From Cytobacillus eiseniae (GTDB lineage: Bacteria > Bacillota > Bacilli > Bacillales > Cytobacillaceae): a DNA stretch of 64,000 nt. Below, piece by piece: positions 1 through 8,744 of the stretch. How positions within the stretch are numbered: the first letter of the stretch is position 1; the number at the start of each line of letters is the position of its first letter. The stretch lies in the NCBI RefSeq assembly GCF_017874625.1, contig NZ_JAGIKZ010000019.1, forward strand, positions 1 to 64,000, written 5' to 3'. The notes below the pieces were generated by a model. It made no database searches and had not been told where the DNA came from. It was given only the letters and a program-made list of their open reading frames with translations. Made by a program: the position numbers and the translations under genes.

Positions 1-99
1 GCTGGTAAACTTATTGGCGTTAAGTGGTAAAATCCTTGTCAATTCGTGGTAAATAACATGTCATTGGTGGTAAAATCTAGTGACCGTAATCATTTAACA
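1..99. mobile_element. Possible terminal end of an IS21-family element
   Basis: The motif TGGTAAA occurs at 3, 25, 47 and 68, a spacing of 22, 22 and 21 bases, so all copies lie on the same face of the helix. Read on the minus strand, the tract begins TGTTAAATGATTACGG at about 99, and this would be the outer tip. Multiple phased repeats inside the ends are typical of IS21-type elements. No transposase is visible because the element would extend off the left edge, so the identification is inference. Confidence 0.35.
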
Positions 100-286
100 G
101 TAGTTCAAAAAGTAAACCTTAATAAATGTACTAATTTGGACGGTTCTAATGCTTCTTGATCTCCTCCTATAGGTACAAGAATCTTTACTCCTCAAAAAAA
201 ATGGAAAATACCAGTAAAGAGTCATTTTATCGCGGGGCTGTCCTAAAACTATTTTTCTTTAGCTCTATCTTTCACTTGGAACATTG

Positions 287-409
287 TTATGTAACATGTC
301 CAGAAGAGAGATCATCTAAAATTACAATCTCCTCTTTACCAATTAACTCATTAATCAAATAACTACCTAAATAAACTGCTCCACCAACAACATGAAATTT
401 ATATTCACC
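287..409 (-). pseudogene. Decayed N-terminal fragment of a GalE-type NAD-dependent epimerase
   Basis: Read on the minus strand, this frame gives VVGGAVYLGSYLINELI followed by VILDDLSSGH. That is the first beta-alpha-beta unit of an extended short-chain dehydrogenase (family pattern VTGGAGFIGSHL then VVLDNLSSG). The start codon is gone, the glycine motif is degenerate, and a stop follows after about 40 codons. It lies beyond the likely end of the glycan operon and beside a possible insertion-sequence end. It is probably what remains of a sugar epimerase gene once at the end of the cluster. Confidence 0.5.
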
Positions 410-420
410 TTATAAATTTA

Positions 421-442
421 GGCTGCCTTATATAAGGCAGCC
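421..442 (-). terminator. Hairpin at the end of the glycan operon
   Basis: A perfect inverted repeat, GGCTGCCTTA joined to TATAAGGCAGCC, lies just after the last stop codon of the operon at 445. The following minus-strand tract (TAAATTTATAAGG) is AT-rich but has no clean T-run, so termination may be partial. Confidence 0.5.
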
Positions 443-444
443 CT

Positions 445-1836
445 CTAATACGCATTTCTATTAACAAACCCATTAATAACCGTTTTATAAATAATCTTTA
501 TATCAAACAGTATCGTCCAATGCTCTATATAAAACAAATCATGCTCAATCCGATCAGCAATAGACGTATCTCCTCTAAGCCCTGATACTTGTGCCCATCC
601 CGTTATACCTGGGCGGACATGATGCTTAATCATATATTTAGGAACCTCTTCTTTAAATTGATCAACAAAATAAGGTCTTTCCGGCCTTGGGCCAACCACA
701 CTCATTTCGCCTTTTAAAACATTAAAGAATTGCGGTAGTTCATCCAAGCTTGTCTTTCTTAAAAAACTGCCAAATCTCGTCCGTCTAGGATCATTTTCTG
801 TTGTCCATTGTGTATCAGACTGTGTCTTAGACATATGTTTCATTGATCGGAACTTGTACATAGAAAATGTCCGTCTGTTTAACCCTACACGCTCTTGTTT
901 AAAAACAATAGGACCTGGTGAAGTTAATTTCAAAACAATTATAATTGCGAGCATAATTGGTGATGTCAATACAATCGCAATACTAGCAAATAATACATCA
1001 AAGACTCTCTTAAAAACTCTATTCGTTGCTTCATCCAGTGGAACATCTCTAATTCCAATTATCGGAAGATCTCCAAGACTTTGAAAATAAGGTGTCGCAG
1101 GCAGAATATCATAAAAATCCGGAATAATAGAAACTCGTACTCCAGCTTTCTCACACTTTAAAATAATCTCTTTATATTTTGGATATACAATGAGAGGTAA
1201 CGCAATAATCACTTCATCAACTAGTTTCGAGGATAGTACTTTTTCAAGTTCATTAATTTTCCCAAGAATCGGTTTATATCCATCTTCTAATTCAGTACAA
1301 TAATCATCTAAAAAGCCAATAACCGCTAGTCCAAATTCAGGATGTCTTTGAATAGTTTGATAATACCTCTTCCCCACTTTACCAGCACCAGCTATAAGAA
1401 CAAATTGCTTATTAAACCCTCTTCTTCGAATATGTCTTAGTGATTGTTTCACAAGATACCGATATATCGAGGTAAATAAAACTGCTAATAAGAAGAATAT
1501 GAATAGAAATAAGCGTGAAATATCTACTGATTTAATTGTATATAAAACACTAAGTAAAATAAAAATGCTTACCAAATGGGCTTGTAGAAGCTTTGCTATT
1601 TCAGTGGCAAATTTTGTTTTCCTTTTGGGTATATATAAAGTACTCATGTACGCAATTAACATAAAGGATAGACCGTAAATAATTCCCCAAAACAAATAGT
1701 TGGAGAAAGGGAGATGGGATATTGAATGAACCTTATCAAAGCGCAAAATCCATGCTAGAAGAAATGCTGCTTGTATACAGACAAAGTCAACCCCTGCATA
1801 AATTTGTGTCATTATTTTTTCTTTTCCACGAATCAT
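445..1836 (-). CDS. Polyprenyl-phosphate sugar-1-phosphate transferase (WsaP/WcaJ type)
   Basis: Membrane enzyme expected to start the glycan by moving a sugar-1-phosphate from a UDP-sugar to undecaprenyl phosphate on the inner side of the membrane. About four hydrophobic helices lie in residues 14-126. A Rossmann-like segment follows (VLIAGAGKVGKR, near 146), then a further helix near 280-300 and the bacterial sugar transferase domain with KQERVGLNRRTFSMYKFRSM, SVVGPRPERP and GWAQVSGLRG. The length (463 residues) is normal for the family. The ATG follows GGTGATGAG, 18 bases after the upstream stop. In the S-layer glycan cluster of Geobacillus stearothermophilus the equivalent last gene is wsaP, a galactose-1-phosphate transferase. 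The sugar used here cannot be read from sequence. Confidence 0.9.
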   Translation of the reverse strand: MIRGKEKIMTQIYAGVDFVCIQAAFLLAWILRFDKVHSISHLPFSNYLFWGIIYGLSFMLIAYMSTLYIPKRKTKFATEIAKLLQAHLVSIFILLSVLYTIKSVDISRLFLFIFFLLAVLFTSIYRYLVKQSLRHIRRRGFNKQFVLIAGAGKVGKRYYQTIQRHPEFGLAVIGFLDDYCTELEDGYKPILGKINELEKVLSSKLVDEVIIALPLIVYPKYKEIILKCEKAGVRVSIIPDFYDILPATPYFQSLGDLPIIGIRDVPLDEATNRVFKRVFDVLFASIAIVLTSPIMLAIIIVLKLTSPGPIVFKQERVGLNRRTFSMYKFRSMKHMSKTQSDTQWTTENDPRRTRFGSFLRKTSLDELPQFFNVLKGEMSVVGPRPERPYFVDQFKEEVPKYMIKHHVRPGITGWAQVSGLRGDTSIADRIEHDLFYIEHWTILFDIKIIYKTVINGFVNRNAY

Positions 1837-1854
1837 CTCATCACCATTAAACCA

Positions 1855-2715
1855 TTATTTTTTTACTAGATTAATAAAACTTGCAAAACTTAATTTCAAT
1901 GTAATCCCTGCATATACTGCTAAATTAACAAAAAAGGGATATTTTTTTGCAAAATGCCTTTTATGAAATAAATACATCGCCCTATGAAACTCATAAACAA
2001 TTTTGTAAGGTTTTTTACGACTACTTGCACCTTTATAATGAATGATTTCAGTCTTTGGATTATAATAAATCTTCCACCCAGCCTGCTTAATCCGATAGCA
2101 CCAGTCAATATCTTCTCCATACATAAAATACATCTCATCCAATAATCCAACTTGTTCAATTGTCTCTCTTCGCACCATCATAAATGCACCTACAAGACAA
2201 TCAACCTCATGAACTTCATCCAGATTTAAGTGACTTAGATGATAACCATTATATCTAGGCTTATTGGGAAACCGCTTATCAAGACCGACTAAATAGTAAA
2301 ATGATGATGCTGGAGTTGGGAACCCACGATGACACGCTTGATCTAAGTGTCCATCCGGGAGAAGCACTTTACAGCCTGTTGCACCTACCTCTTTATTCTC
2401 ATCCATAAATCTACTAATTACATCAATAGTCCCATTTTTTACTATTGTATCAGAATTCAAAAGCAAAATGTAGCGTCCTTTCGACAAGTTTATTGCTTGA
2501 TTATTTGCTTTAGAGAAACCAACATTTTCTGAATTTGCAATTATAATAATATCCTTATATTTATCCTTAATCGCAGCGAGAGAACCGTCTGTTGAGTTAT
2601 TATCAACAAGGAAAATCTCAATAGAAGAATACGAATAGCTATCATAAATAGACCTTATGCAGTCTAATGTGAGCTTTTTTGTATTATAGTTTACAATAAT
2701 AATACTAACATCCAA
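1855..2715 (-). CDS. Family 2 glycosyltransferase, probable rhamnosyltransferase
   Basis: Cytoplasmic glycosyltransferase of the GT2 (GT-A fold) family, likely to add one sugar, probably rhamnose, to the growing lipid-linked glycan. It begins VSIIIVNYNTKKLTLDCI, has the nucleotide-binding LVDNNSTDGS and NVGFSKANNQAI, the metal-site region LLLNSDT and the acceptor-side FMYGEDIDWCYRIKQAGW. This pattern is shared with WbbL/RfbF-type rhamnosyltransferases. I place the start at the TTG at 2715, five bases after AGAGGTGG. An in-frame GTG at 2736 would overlap the upstream gene by seven bases. It is one of two GT2 genes in tandem near the end of the operon. Substrate and linkage are inferred only from the neighbouring rml genes. 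Confidence 0.85.
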   Translation of the reverse strand: MDVSIIIVNYNTKKLTLDCIRSIYDSYSYSSIEIFLVDNNSTDGSLAAIKDKYKDIIIIANSENVGFSKANNQAINLSKGRYILLLNSDTIVKNGTIDVISRFMDENKEVGATGCKVLLPDGHLDQACHRGFPTPASSFYYLVGLDKRFPNKPRYNGYHLSHLNLDEVHEVDCLVGAFMMVRRETIEQVGLLDEMYFMYGEDIDWCYRIKQAGWKIYYNPKTEIIHYKGASSRKKPYKIVYEFHRAMYLFHKRHFAKKYPFFVNLAVYAGITLKLSFASFINLVKK

Positions 2716-2729
2716 GATTCCCACCTCTT

Positions 2730-3689
2730 TTACCACCAGCCCTTGAAGTATTTATAGACTTCAACTGTTGACTTTCTTTTTCTTGTTTGTATCTCTTGTC
2801 TCTTTTTACACATAAGAGGAATTTTAGTAAAAAAGGTTATCCAAGCTTTTAAAAGACTGGGTTCTTTAAGTAGAGCATAGCTAATGCCCAAAATCTCATA
2901 AAATATGATACATGGTAGTTGCTTAATTAAATAAACAAAGGAATCATTTTTTAATATATAAAAATATCGGTTGATATACGAATGTCTTCTTATTTTTATT
3001 GGAATATCTTTTCGCTTTCGGTCTTCCCCCCAGCCTCTACCGTGTTCTGCAATTGCTTCTGAAACAAAAATACTATTCCAGCCAAGTAGTTGAGCTCTCC
3101 AACTTACATCAATATCCTCTTTATATGCGAAAAAACACTCGTCAAAAAATTGACCATCTACACATAAATCCTCAATCATTTTTTTACGGTACACTGCCGC
3201 TGCACCTGATACCCCGAATATATACTGTTCACTATCAAACTGACCAGTATCATTTAATCCAGAACCCCTATCAAAAGCCCTACGATTTTTCTTTATAATC
3301 AGCCCTGTACTATCCAATGTCCCCTTTTGTATATCCCTATATAATTTACCAGTTGCTGAACCAATAGAATCATCGGACTCCATTTCCTCGATTAATAAAG
3401 CAATATATTCTTTTTGTAATCGTACATCAGGATTTAATACAAGAATATAATCTGAAGTTGAGCTTTCTATTGCCTGATTATGTCCACCTGCAAATCCATT
3501 ATTTACTTTATTTTCTATTAATTCAACACCTTTAAGACATTTAACAATTCTTACTGTTTTATCATTAGAGGAATTATCAATCACAATAATTCTCTCAATA
3601 GGATAACTTTGATCCAATAAGGATTGGATACAACCTTGTATATCTTCTTCACTGTTATAGGTAACAATATGTGCACTAATGGTTGACAT
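2730..3689 (-). CDS. Family 2 glycosyltransferase, probable rhamnosyltransferase
   Basis: Second GT2 enzyme of the operon. Motifs in order are SAHIVTYNSEEDIQGCIQSL, VIDNSSNDKT, NGFAGGHNQAI, LVLNPDVRL (the DxD-like metal site) and FFAYKEDIDVSWRAQLLGW. The ATG at 3689 follows GGTGG at seven bases and is preferred over an ATG 18 bases upstream that has no ribosome-binding site. That gives 319 residues, normal for rhamnosyltransferases of this class. The C-terminal 100 residues are basic and contain hydrophobic stretches that may rest on the membrane. Together with the RgpF-type protein at 6.8-8.7 kb it probably builds the repeating unit. The exact linkage is unknown. Confidence 0.85.
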   Translation of the reverse strand: MSTISAHIVTYNSEEDIQGCIQSLLDQSYPIERIIVIDNSSNDKTVRIVKCLKGVELIENKVNNGFAGGHNQAIESSTSDYILVLNPDVRLQKEYIALLIEEMESDDSIGSATGKLYRDIQKGTLDSTGLIIKKNRRAFDRGSGLNDTGQFDSEQYIFGVSGAAAVYRKKMIEDLCVDGQFFDECFFAYKEDIDVSWRAQLLGWNSIFVSEAIAEHGRGWGEDRKRKDIPIKIRRHSYINRYFYILKNDSFVYLIKQLPCIIFYEILGISYALLKEPSLLKAWITFFTKIPLMCKKRQEIQTRKRKSTVEVYKYFKGWW

Positions 3690-3717
3690 CAATTTACCAC
3701 CATTCAATTTAAATCCA

Positions 3718-3754
3718 CTAAAATAAACAATCCTTCAATGATTGTTTATTTTAG
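3718..3754. promoter_or_regulatory. Long AT-rich hairpin inside the glycan operon
   Basis: A perfect 15-bp inverted repeat with a seven-base loop: CTAAAATAAACAATC, loop CTTCAAT, then its exact complement. It lies in the 125-base gap between the AlgJ-like gene and the glycosyltransferase gene, the widest gap in the operon. On either strand it could pause or partly terminate transcription, or protect an mRNA end after processing. Which it does is not visible. Confidence 0.5.
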
Positions 3755-3814
3755 TAAAGCTATTACTTTTTACTTTCTAAAGTATAACGTTGTTATGCAA
3801 TATTTTTAAATACT

Positions 3815-5353
3815 CTAATTAACTTCTACCTTATATTCGATTGGAGCATATTGATAAGTCTTATCATTCGCAATAATAATAAAAGAAACTTTCCTCTCCT
3901 TTTTTAATTCCGAAGTACTTATATTAAATGAAAACCCCGAGTTAGTAAGCGATGGATTTTTTAATACCTCAGCAACACTTATTCGTGGTAATCCATATGA
4001 GCCTGAGTAATATTTGTTACCGACTTTCAAGTATATATCTCCCGCTATATTATTACCTTCTGAATCGATCGCCCATCCATTAATATTAACTACTTTACTA
4101 GTGTTATTAATCTTTATTGTCCCTTGATGTTGAACTAGGATATTATCACTATAATCAACCCACATCGTAGGATTATTAATAGTAGGTAGGTTTACATAGT
4201 TCTTATAATCAACAAAGGATTCTTTTGAATTACCCAAGATTTCCATACTATGATCCAACATACGTTCAACATTCTCAAAGATTACAATATCAGGATTATA
4301 TATACCAACAAAATTTTCAATCTTATCAATATTATCTGAATGGATAAATGTAAATTCTGAGAATGACTCTGCAAGATCCGGTATTAAAAAGCCATAAAAA
4401 TAACTATCTCCAAACACTAATGCCTTTGGTAAGGTTTTGTCTTCATTTTCATATCTATAGGATACATTATTATTAACTAAATTAAGATTTTGAAAATATC
4501 CGTCCATGTTAATAGCACTTCTTCTATTTTTTAAAACAAACCCATAATCAGTTTCGGCAAAGCTCACTGCATTATAAACTTTTTCTGTTCTCTTATATTT
4601 ATCAATCTGAAAGTCATCCCAAGATAGCATTTTAATATTAGGGAAATACCCTTTCACCTTATTCATTAGCTCTTGATATCCTATTAAAGCACCATAGCTA
4701 TTCCAATGTGCATTATCAAATCTAGGTGAGTAAACAGTTGCTTTATCCTTCGCTTGTAACAGAGCATCAATAGGTGTAAAGAAATCTATATCAGTGTTTT
4801 TATTTAGATAATTAGTAAGTATATCGGTTTTAGAGACTCTATCATTTTTAATTATTGTAGCAGGATACTTTTCTGGATAAATTGTTTTTTTATCAGGATT
4901 TAACATCATAATGAATGGAATTTTTCTTTCCTTAAGATAATTATCAACTCTTTCAAGAGAATTTCCCCATGATAAAAGTTGTTGATCGGATGGTGTATTT
5001 AAATTCTGAAAGTCTTTAATAATATCATCAGTTACATAAAATACCCAATTATCTTTACCTATAATTACATCCTTCTTTGTAAGCTGACCGAATAATTTAT
5101 ACTGCATTATTGTATTGAATTTTACAAGCTGATCTCTTAAACCCATATTATCATTAAACCATTTTTCAAACTCTTGAATAAACTTAGCATTAAATCGGTT
5201 ATCACCCATCTTAAAAGAAGGAAAGCTTGCTAAAGCTCTATTTTCTGTAGTAGAAATTCTACCTGAAGTAGTATTTACAGTAAATAACGGGATAAATATT
5301 ACACCTAAAAAAATTATTATTGTTATTAGATTATATACTTTGAATATTTTCAT
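3815..5353 (-). CDS. AlgJ/AlgX-like SGNH acetyltransferase partner (DHHW-type)
   Basis: Predicted membrane-anchored, extracytoplasmic protein that would pass acetyl groups onto the glycan outside the cell. A single N-terminal anchor (residues 8-26) is followed by an SGNH/AlgJ-like domain. The visible motifs are MLNPDKKTIYPEKYP near 150, the DNAHWNSYGALIGYQELM motif near 212 (the DxxHW signature) and ALVFGDSYFYGF near 315 with the presumed nucleophilic serine. The last hundred residues look like a separate beta-rich domain (INGWAIDSEGN). The ATG follows AAGGAGAATTAA. It lies ten bases after the MBOAT gene, and such pairs act together in alginate and similar O-acetylation systems. Acetyl rather than another acyl group is assumed from the family. 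Confidence 0.75.
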   Translation of the reverse strand: MKIFKVYNLITIIIFLGVIFIPLFTVNTTSGRISTTENRALASFPSFKMGDNRFNAKFIQEFEKWFNDNMGLRDQLVKFNTIMQYKLFGQLTKKDVIIGKDNWVFYVTDDIIKDFQNLNTPSDQQLLSWGNSLERVDNYLKERKIPFIMMLNPDKKTIYPEKYPATIIKNDRVSKTDILTNYLNKNTDIDFFTPIDALLQAKDKATVYSPRFDNAHWNSYGALIGYQELMNKVKGYFPNIKMLSWDDFQIDKYKRTEKVYNAVSFAETDYGFVLKNRRSAINMDGYFQNLNLVNNNVSYRYENEDKTLPKALVFGDSYFYGFLIPDLAESFSEFTFIHSDNIDKIENFVGIYNPDIVIFENVERMLDHSMEILGNSKESFVDYKNYVNLPTINNPTMWVDYSDNILVQHQGTIKINNTSKVVNINGWAIDSEGNNIAGDIYLKVGNKYYSGSYGLPRISVAEVLKNPSLTNSGFSFNISTSELKKERKVSFIIIANDKTYQYAPIEYKVEVN

Positions 5354-5363
5354 TTAATTCTCC

Positions 5364-6785
5364 TTAAAATCGGAAGTAAATAAATGGGTTATACGTTGAC
5401 GTTGCCATAAACATAATACTTATAATTAATATTATTAATACATAGGCGTTCTGAAGAAACAAACTAAAGCCGCTATGTTCTTCATAAGAACCAACATTTC
5501 CCTTAATATATTTTATAATAGGGATGGAGCAAATACACGCAATTACAAGCATGGTCACAATCATTGGATTCAAGTAATACCATACTGTGAAACCAACATT
5601 GTATGGATCGTTAAGACCAAACATAATTCCTATATAGTCCCTAGCATAAGTTAAATCAGGGGATCTAAATAATACCCACCCAATTATTACAACTAAGCTA
5701 GTGTATGACCAAATAATTATTTTAGGCACTCTTATTCTTACTTTCTTTAACTTTAAGACTCGTTCTAGTATCAAAAATAGACCATGCCATAGACCCCATA
5801 TTATAAAGTTCCATGCTGCACCGTGCCATAGTCCTGTTACTATAAAAACTATTAATAGATTTACATACACGTTACCTCTTCTATTTCCTCCAAGAGGAAT
5901 ATATAAATAGTCTCGGAACCATCTAGAGAGAGATATATGCCATCTACGCCAAAATTCTGTAACTGTTTTTGATATATATGGATAATCAAAGTTTTCTTTA
6001 AAATTAAATCCAAACATTCTAGCTAATCCAATGGCCATATCTGAATACCCAGAGAAATCAAAGTAAATTTGAAATGTATAGCAAATTGCACCTACCCAAG
6101 CAATTGCCATTGAATTTTGTTCGGCCGGGAGACCAAAGATACTATCAGCTACAGCTCCAAGTGTATTTGCTATAATTACCTTTTTACCAAGACCAATCAC
6201 AAAACGTCTTATTCCACTAGCAAATCCATCTATAGTGCTAACTCTCTCATCAATCTGAGTATGAATATCAACATATCTAACAATCGGACCTGCAATTAAC
6301 TGTGGGAAGAATGCCATGTATAATGCCAGTTTATATAAATTCTTCTGCACTTTAATTTTCCCCTGATAAACATCTATTACATAAGAAAGTCCCTGAAATG
6401 TAAAAAAGGAAATTCCAATAGGCAGAATAACATTTGCAAGTGTAAGATTTAGTCCAGTTATGCTGTTTATGCTTGAAAGAAAAAAGTCATAATACTTAAA
6501 ATAGAAAAGTAAGCCACAATTAGAAATAATACCAACAATTAGTATAGTTCTCCTAATTAAACAACTTACTTTATTTTCCGAACACAAATGCACGATTATT
6601 CCGAATACATAATTAATTATAATAGAGGCTATTATTACGATGACAAACTTAGGCTCTCCCCAAGCATAAAAAAGTAAGCTTACTACAAGTAAAAATATAT
6701 TTCGATACTCAAGCTTTAGTAGATAGTAAATAAGTAATACAATAGGTAAAAATAAAAAAAGAAAAAGTGAGGAACTGAAAACCAT
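5364..6785 (-). CDS. MBOAT-family O-acyltransferase (AlgI/PatA type)
   Basis: Polytopic membrane protein of about 473 residues that should carry acyl groups from the cytoplasm across the membrane for glycan O-acetylation. It opens with FLFLFLPIVLLIYYLL. Diagnostic MBOAT stretches are FPQLIAGPIVRY, QIYFDFSGYSDMAIGLARMF, EFWRRWHISLSRWFRDYLYI and VTGLWHGAAWNFIIWGLWHG, with the conserved second-stretch histidine. The start is an ATG preceded by GAGG. The partner at 3.8-5.4 kb would deliver the acyl group outside. An MBOAT gene is not part of the slg cluster as I know it from Geobacillus stearothermophilus, so this suggests an acylated version of the glycan. Confidence 0.9.
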   Translation of the reverse strand: MVFSSSLFLFLFLPIVLLIYYLLKLEYRNIFLLVVSLLFYAWGEPKFVIVIIASIIINYVFGIIVHLCSENKVSCLIRRTILIVGIISNCGLLFYFKYYDFFLSSINSITGLNLTLANVILPIGISFFTFQGLSYVIDVYQGKIKVQKNLYKLALYMAFFPQLIAGPIVRYVDIHTQIDERVSTIDGFASGIRRFVIGLGKKVIIANTLGAVADSIFGLPAEQNSMAIAWVGAICYTFQIYFDFSGYSDMAIGLARMFGFNFKENFDYPYISKTVTEFWRRWHISLSRWFRDYLYIPLGGNRRGNVYVNLLIVFIVTGLWHGAAWNFIIWGLWHGLFLILERVLKLKKVRIRVPKIIIWSYTSLVVIIGWVLFRSPDLTYARDYIGIMFGLNDPYNVGFTVWYYLNPMIVTMLVIACICSIPIIKYIKGNVGSYEEHSGFSLFLQNAYVLIILIISIMFMATSTYNPFIYFRF

Positions 6786-6824
6786 CTATGAAACCTCTTT
6801 CCATCTAACTTAATGAACTACCTT

Positions 6825-8717
6825 TCACTTTATATATTTCTTAAGTCTTATAAGAACATTTAATATTGGGTTAGGCAAATACTTCTTTAAAAATTGTTTA
6901 GATCTAGATCTAAACGGTGAATATATTTTAGTTGAATTGTATTGTAAATTCGATACTAAAGTATAATGGTTCGTTGGACCACACTTACTTACATAAGCTA
7001 AATTAATTTGACGAAGCATATAATAAAGATTTGTTATTTCTATTCTCGCTGATTTATCTGACAATAACCATCCAGAATAATAGCCCTCATGTTGAGCAAC
7101 AAATGGATATATTCTCTCTATAGCATGAAGGATAGTCCCATCATTATTATTAGGTTCTTTTGGAAAATCTTCATATTCCCAGTCATATTGTATTAAAGCC
7201 TTTAAAGCATTAGGCCTAAACCAAAACATTGTACCTAGTGGTGCAACAGGTTCCTTGACATTATTCATATCAACATTTAAATTTAATTTATCAGCCAATT
7301 TTTTAGTAATTTCAAAGTTATTAGTCCATTCTAACCCTATAGTGATATAAAAGTCTGCATGATTAGGAGGTGGTGGAGACAACAGGCCAAGTTTTGGATT
7401 TTCTTCAAATGTGTTTATAATATTTTCTACAAACTCTCGACTACCCAAAACATTTTCAAAGCATCTATAGGAAAAAGATTCCCCTTTAATAAAAGGTTCA
7501 AGTTGTTTTGTTTTTTTATCATGAGCAAAACATACGTATTCATAATCAAATAGAAAATCTTTACACCCCACTAACAATGCACTAATGTCTCTTCCACGGT
7601 TTTTTATAAGAATTATTTTGAAATTTGCACATTTGATTTCTTCAAAAGCCTTCTTGATACTCTTCTTTTTTTCTTCTGTATCAGTTGTGATAAAAATATC
7701 TGATTCAACAGGCATAGACTTTGCATAGTTTAAGCAATATTCTATCAAGTCCTCGAAGTATATGTGCAGAATAAGAGCAATTTTTTTAGATGGTGGAAGT
7801 TCTATTGTTTTATTGATTGAAGTAGGTAAAACATAGTTAAGATTTAACGCATTTTTTATATCGGCCATATTATTTGTTCGTAGCACATTATCCCAGATTA
7901 GATTAACATTGTAACTAGTTTTATTTTTAATATATTCATAGAATTCTAGAGACTGCTGGTTAGTAGTATTATTAAGGAAATCACCCATATTATGAAAAAA
8001 ACTTCTTCGTTTAAAAATGGGGCACTTCCTATCTTTTACTAGTTCTAGCGGCATCATTAGAATTGGATGATATACATGTTCTTTTAAATCATCTGTGTCT
8101 ACATATACATCCCATGTGTACCCTTTATCACTAAACTCCTTCGTAAATATTGCCTCATGAAAGCCTATTGCCTCTTCATATGAATTAACCATCTTCATGT
8201 CTTTCCAGTATTTTTTAAATTCATAACTATTAACCATATTTTTGCGAACTGCAATAAAATGGGACTGGATATGCTCAGGAGTATAACCGTATTTTATTGT
8301 TCCGAACGGATCAAACGGCATTTTGTGATACTTTGTAATTCCCCAAAAGTCTAAATCACGCTTATCCATTTCTTTAAACATATCGTCGAAGGAATGAATT
8401 GGGCCAAAAATTGTAGAATTAAATAGAATGATCTCATCAAATTGGGCCATTTTTTCAGACCCAATAAAATTCATGCCTTCTTTATATGCCCACACATCAA
8501 AGCCATAATTTTCTCGTACTATTATATTTGTTGAGGATTCTAGTAGTTTTTCTTTACCTTTAGGAGTCAATTTCCCATTACAAACTACAAGGAGATCTGA
8601 AATATATTTTTTTATATTTTCTAGAAAAAATATCACATAATCGTCTACAATTCCATCTTCATCATAAAAGAAGAAAATACCTAACCTTTTTGGAGGTTTT
8701 ATATTATCAATTTTCAT
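6825..8717 (-). CDS. RgpF-type rhamnan synthesis protein with two related halves
   Basis: Probable cytoplasmic glycosyltransferase for polyrhamnose, of the rhamnan synthesis F family. The first half has LGIFFFYDEDGIVDDYVIFF, ENYGFDVWAYKEGM and ILFNSTIFGPI. The second half, from about residue 315, repeats the plan with IALILHIYFEDLIEYCLNYA, NRGRDISALLVG and FAHDKKTKQ. Such double RgpF proteins occur in streptococcal rhamnan and in S-layer glycan clusters. The ATG at 8717 lies five bases after AAGGTGG and is preferred over the GTG nine bases upstream that overlaps this site. It gives about 630 residues. The polymer linkage and any division of labour between halves are inference. Confidence 0.85.
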   Translation of the reverse strand: MKIDNIKPPKRLGIFFFYDEDGIVDDYVIFFLENIKKYISDLLVVCNGKLTPKGKEKLLESSTNIIVRENYGFDVWAYKEGMNFIGSEKMAQFDEIILFNSTIFGPIHSFDDMFKEMDKRDLDFWGITKYHKMPFDPFGTIKYGYTPEHIQSHFIAVRKNMVNSYEFKKYWKDMKMVNSYEEAIGFHEAIFTKEFSDKGYTWDVYVDTDDLKEHVYHPILMMPLELVKDRKCPIFKRRSFFHNMGDFLNNTTNQQSLEFYEYIKNKTSYNVNLIWDNVLRTNNMADIKNALNLNYVLPTSINKTIELPPSKKIALILHIYFEDLIEYCLNYAKSMPVESDIFITTDTEEKKKSIKKAFEEIKCANFKIILIKNRGRDISALLVGCKDFLFDYEYVCFAHDKKTKQLEPFIKGESFSYRCFENVLGSREFVENIINTFEENPKLGLLSPPPPNHADFYITIGLEWTNNFEITKKLADKLNLNVDMNNVKEPVAPLGTMFWFRPNALKALIQYDWEYEDFPKEPNNNDGTILHAIERIYPFVAQHEGYYSGWLLSDKSARIEITNLYYMLRQINLAYVSKCGPTNHYTLVSNLQYNSTKIYSPFRSRSKQFLKKYLPNPILNVLIRLKKYIK

Positions 8718-8744
8718 AGTTTCCACCTTCTTTTCATACTAATA

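Noticed and set aside
156-362. Possible 68-residue protein at the left edge
   Set aside because: No ribosome site, no recognisable sequence, and it is antisense to the decayed epimerase fragment, which explains part of the sequence better.
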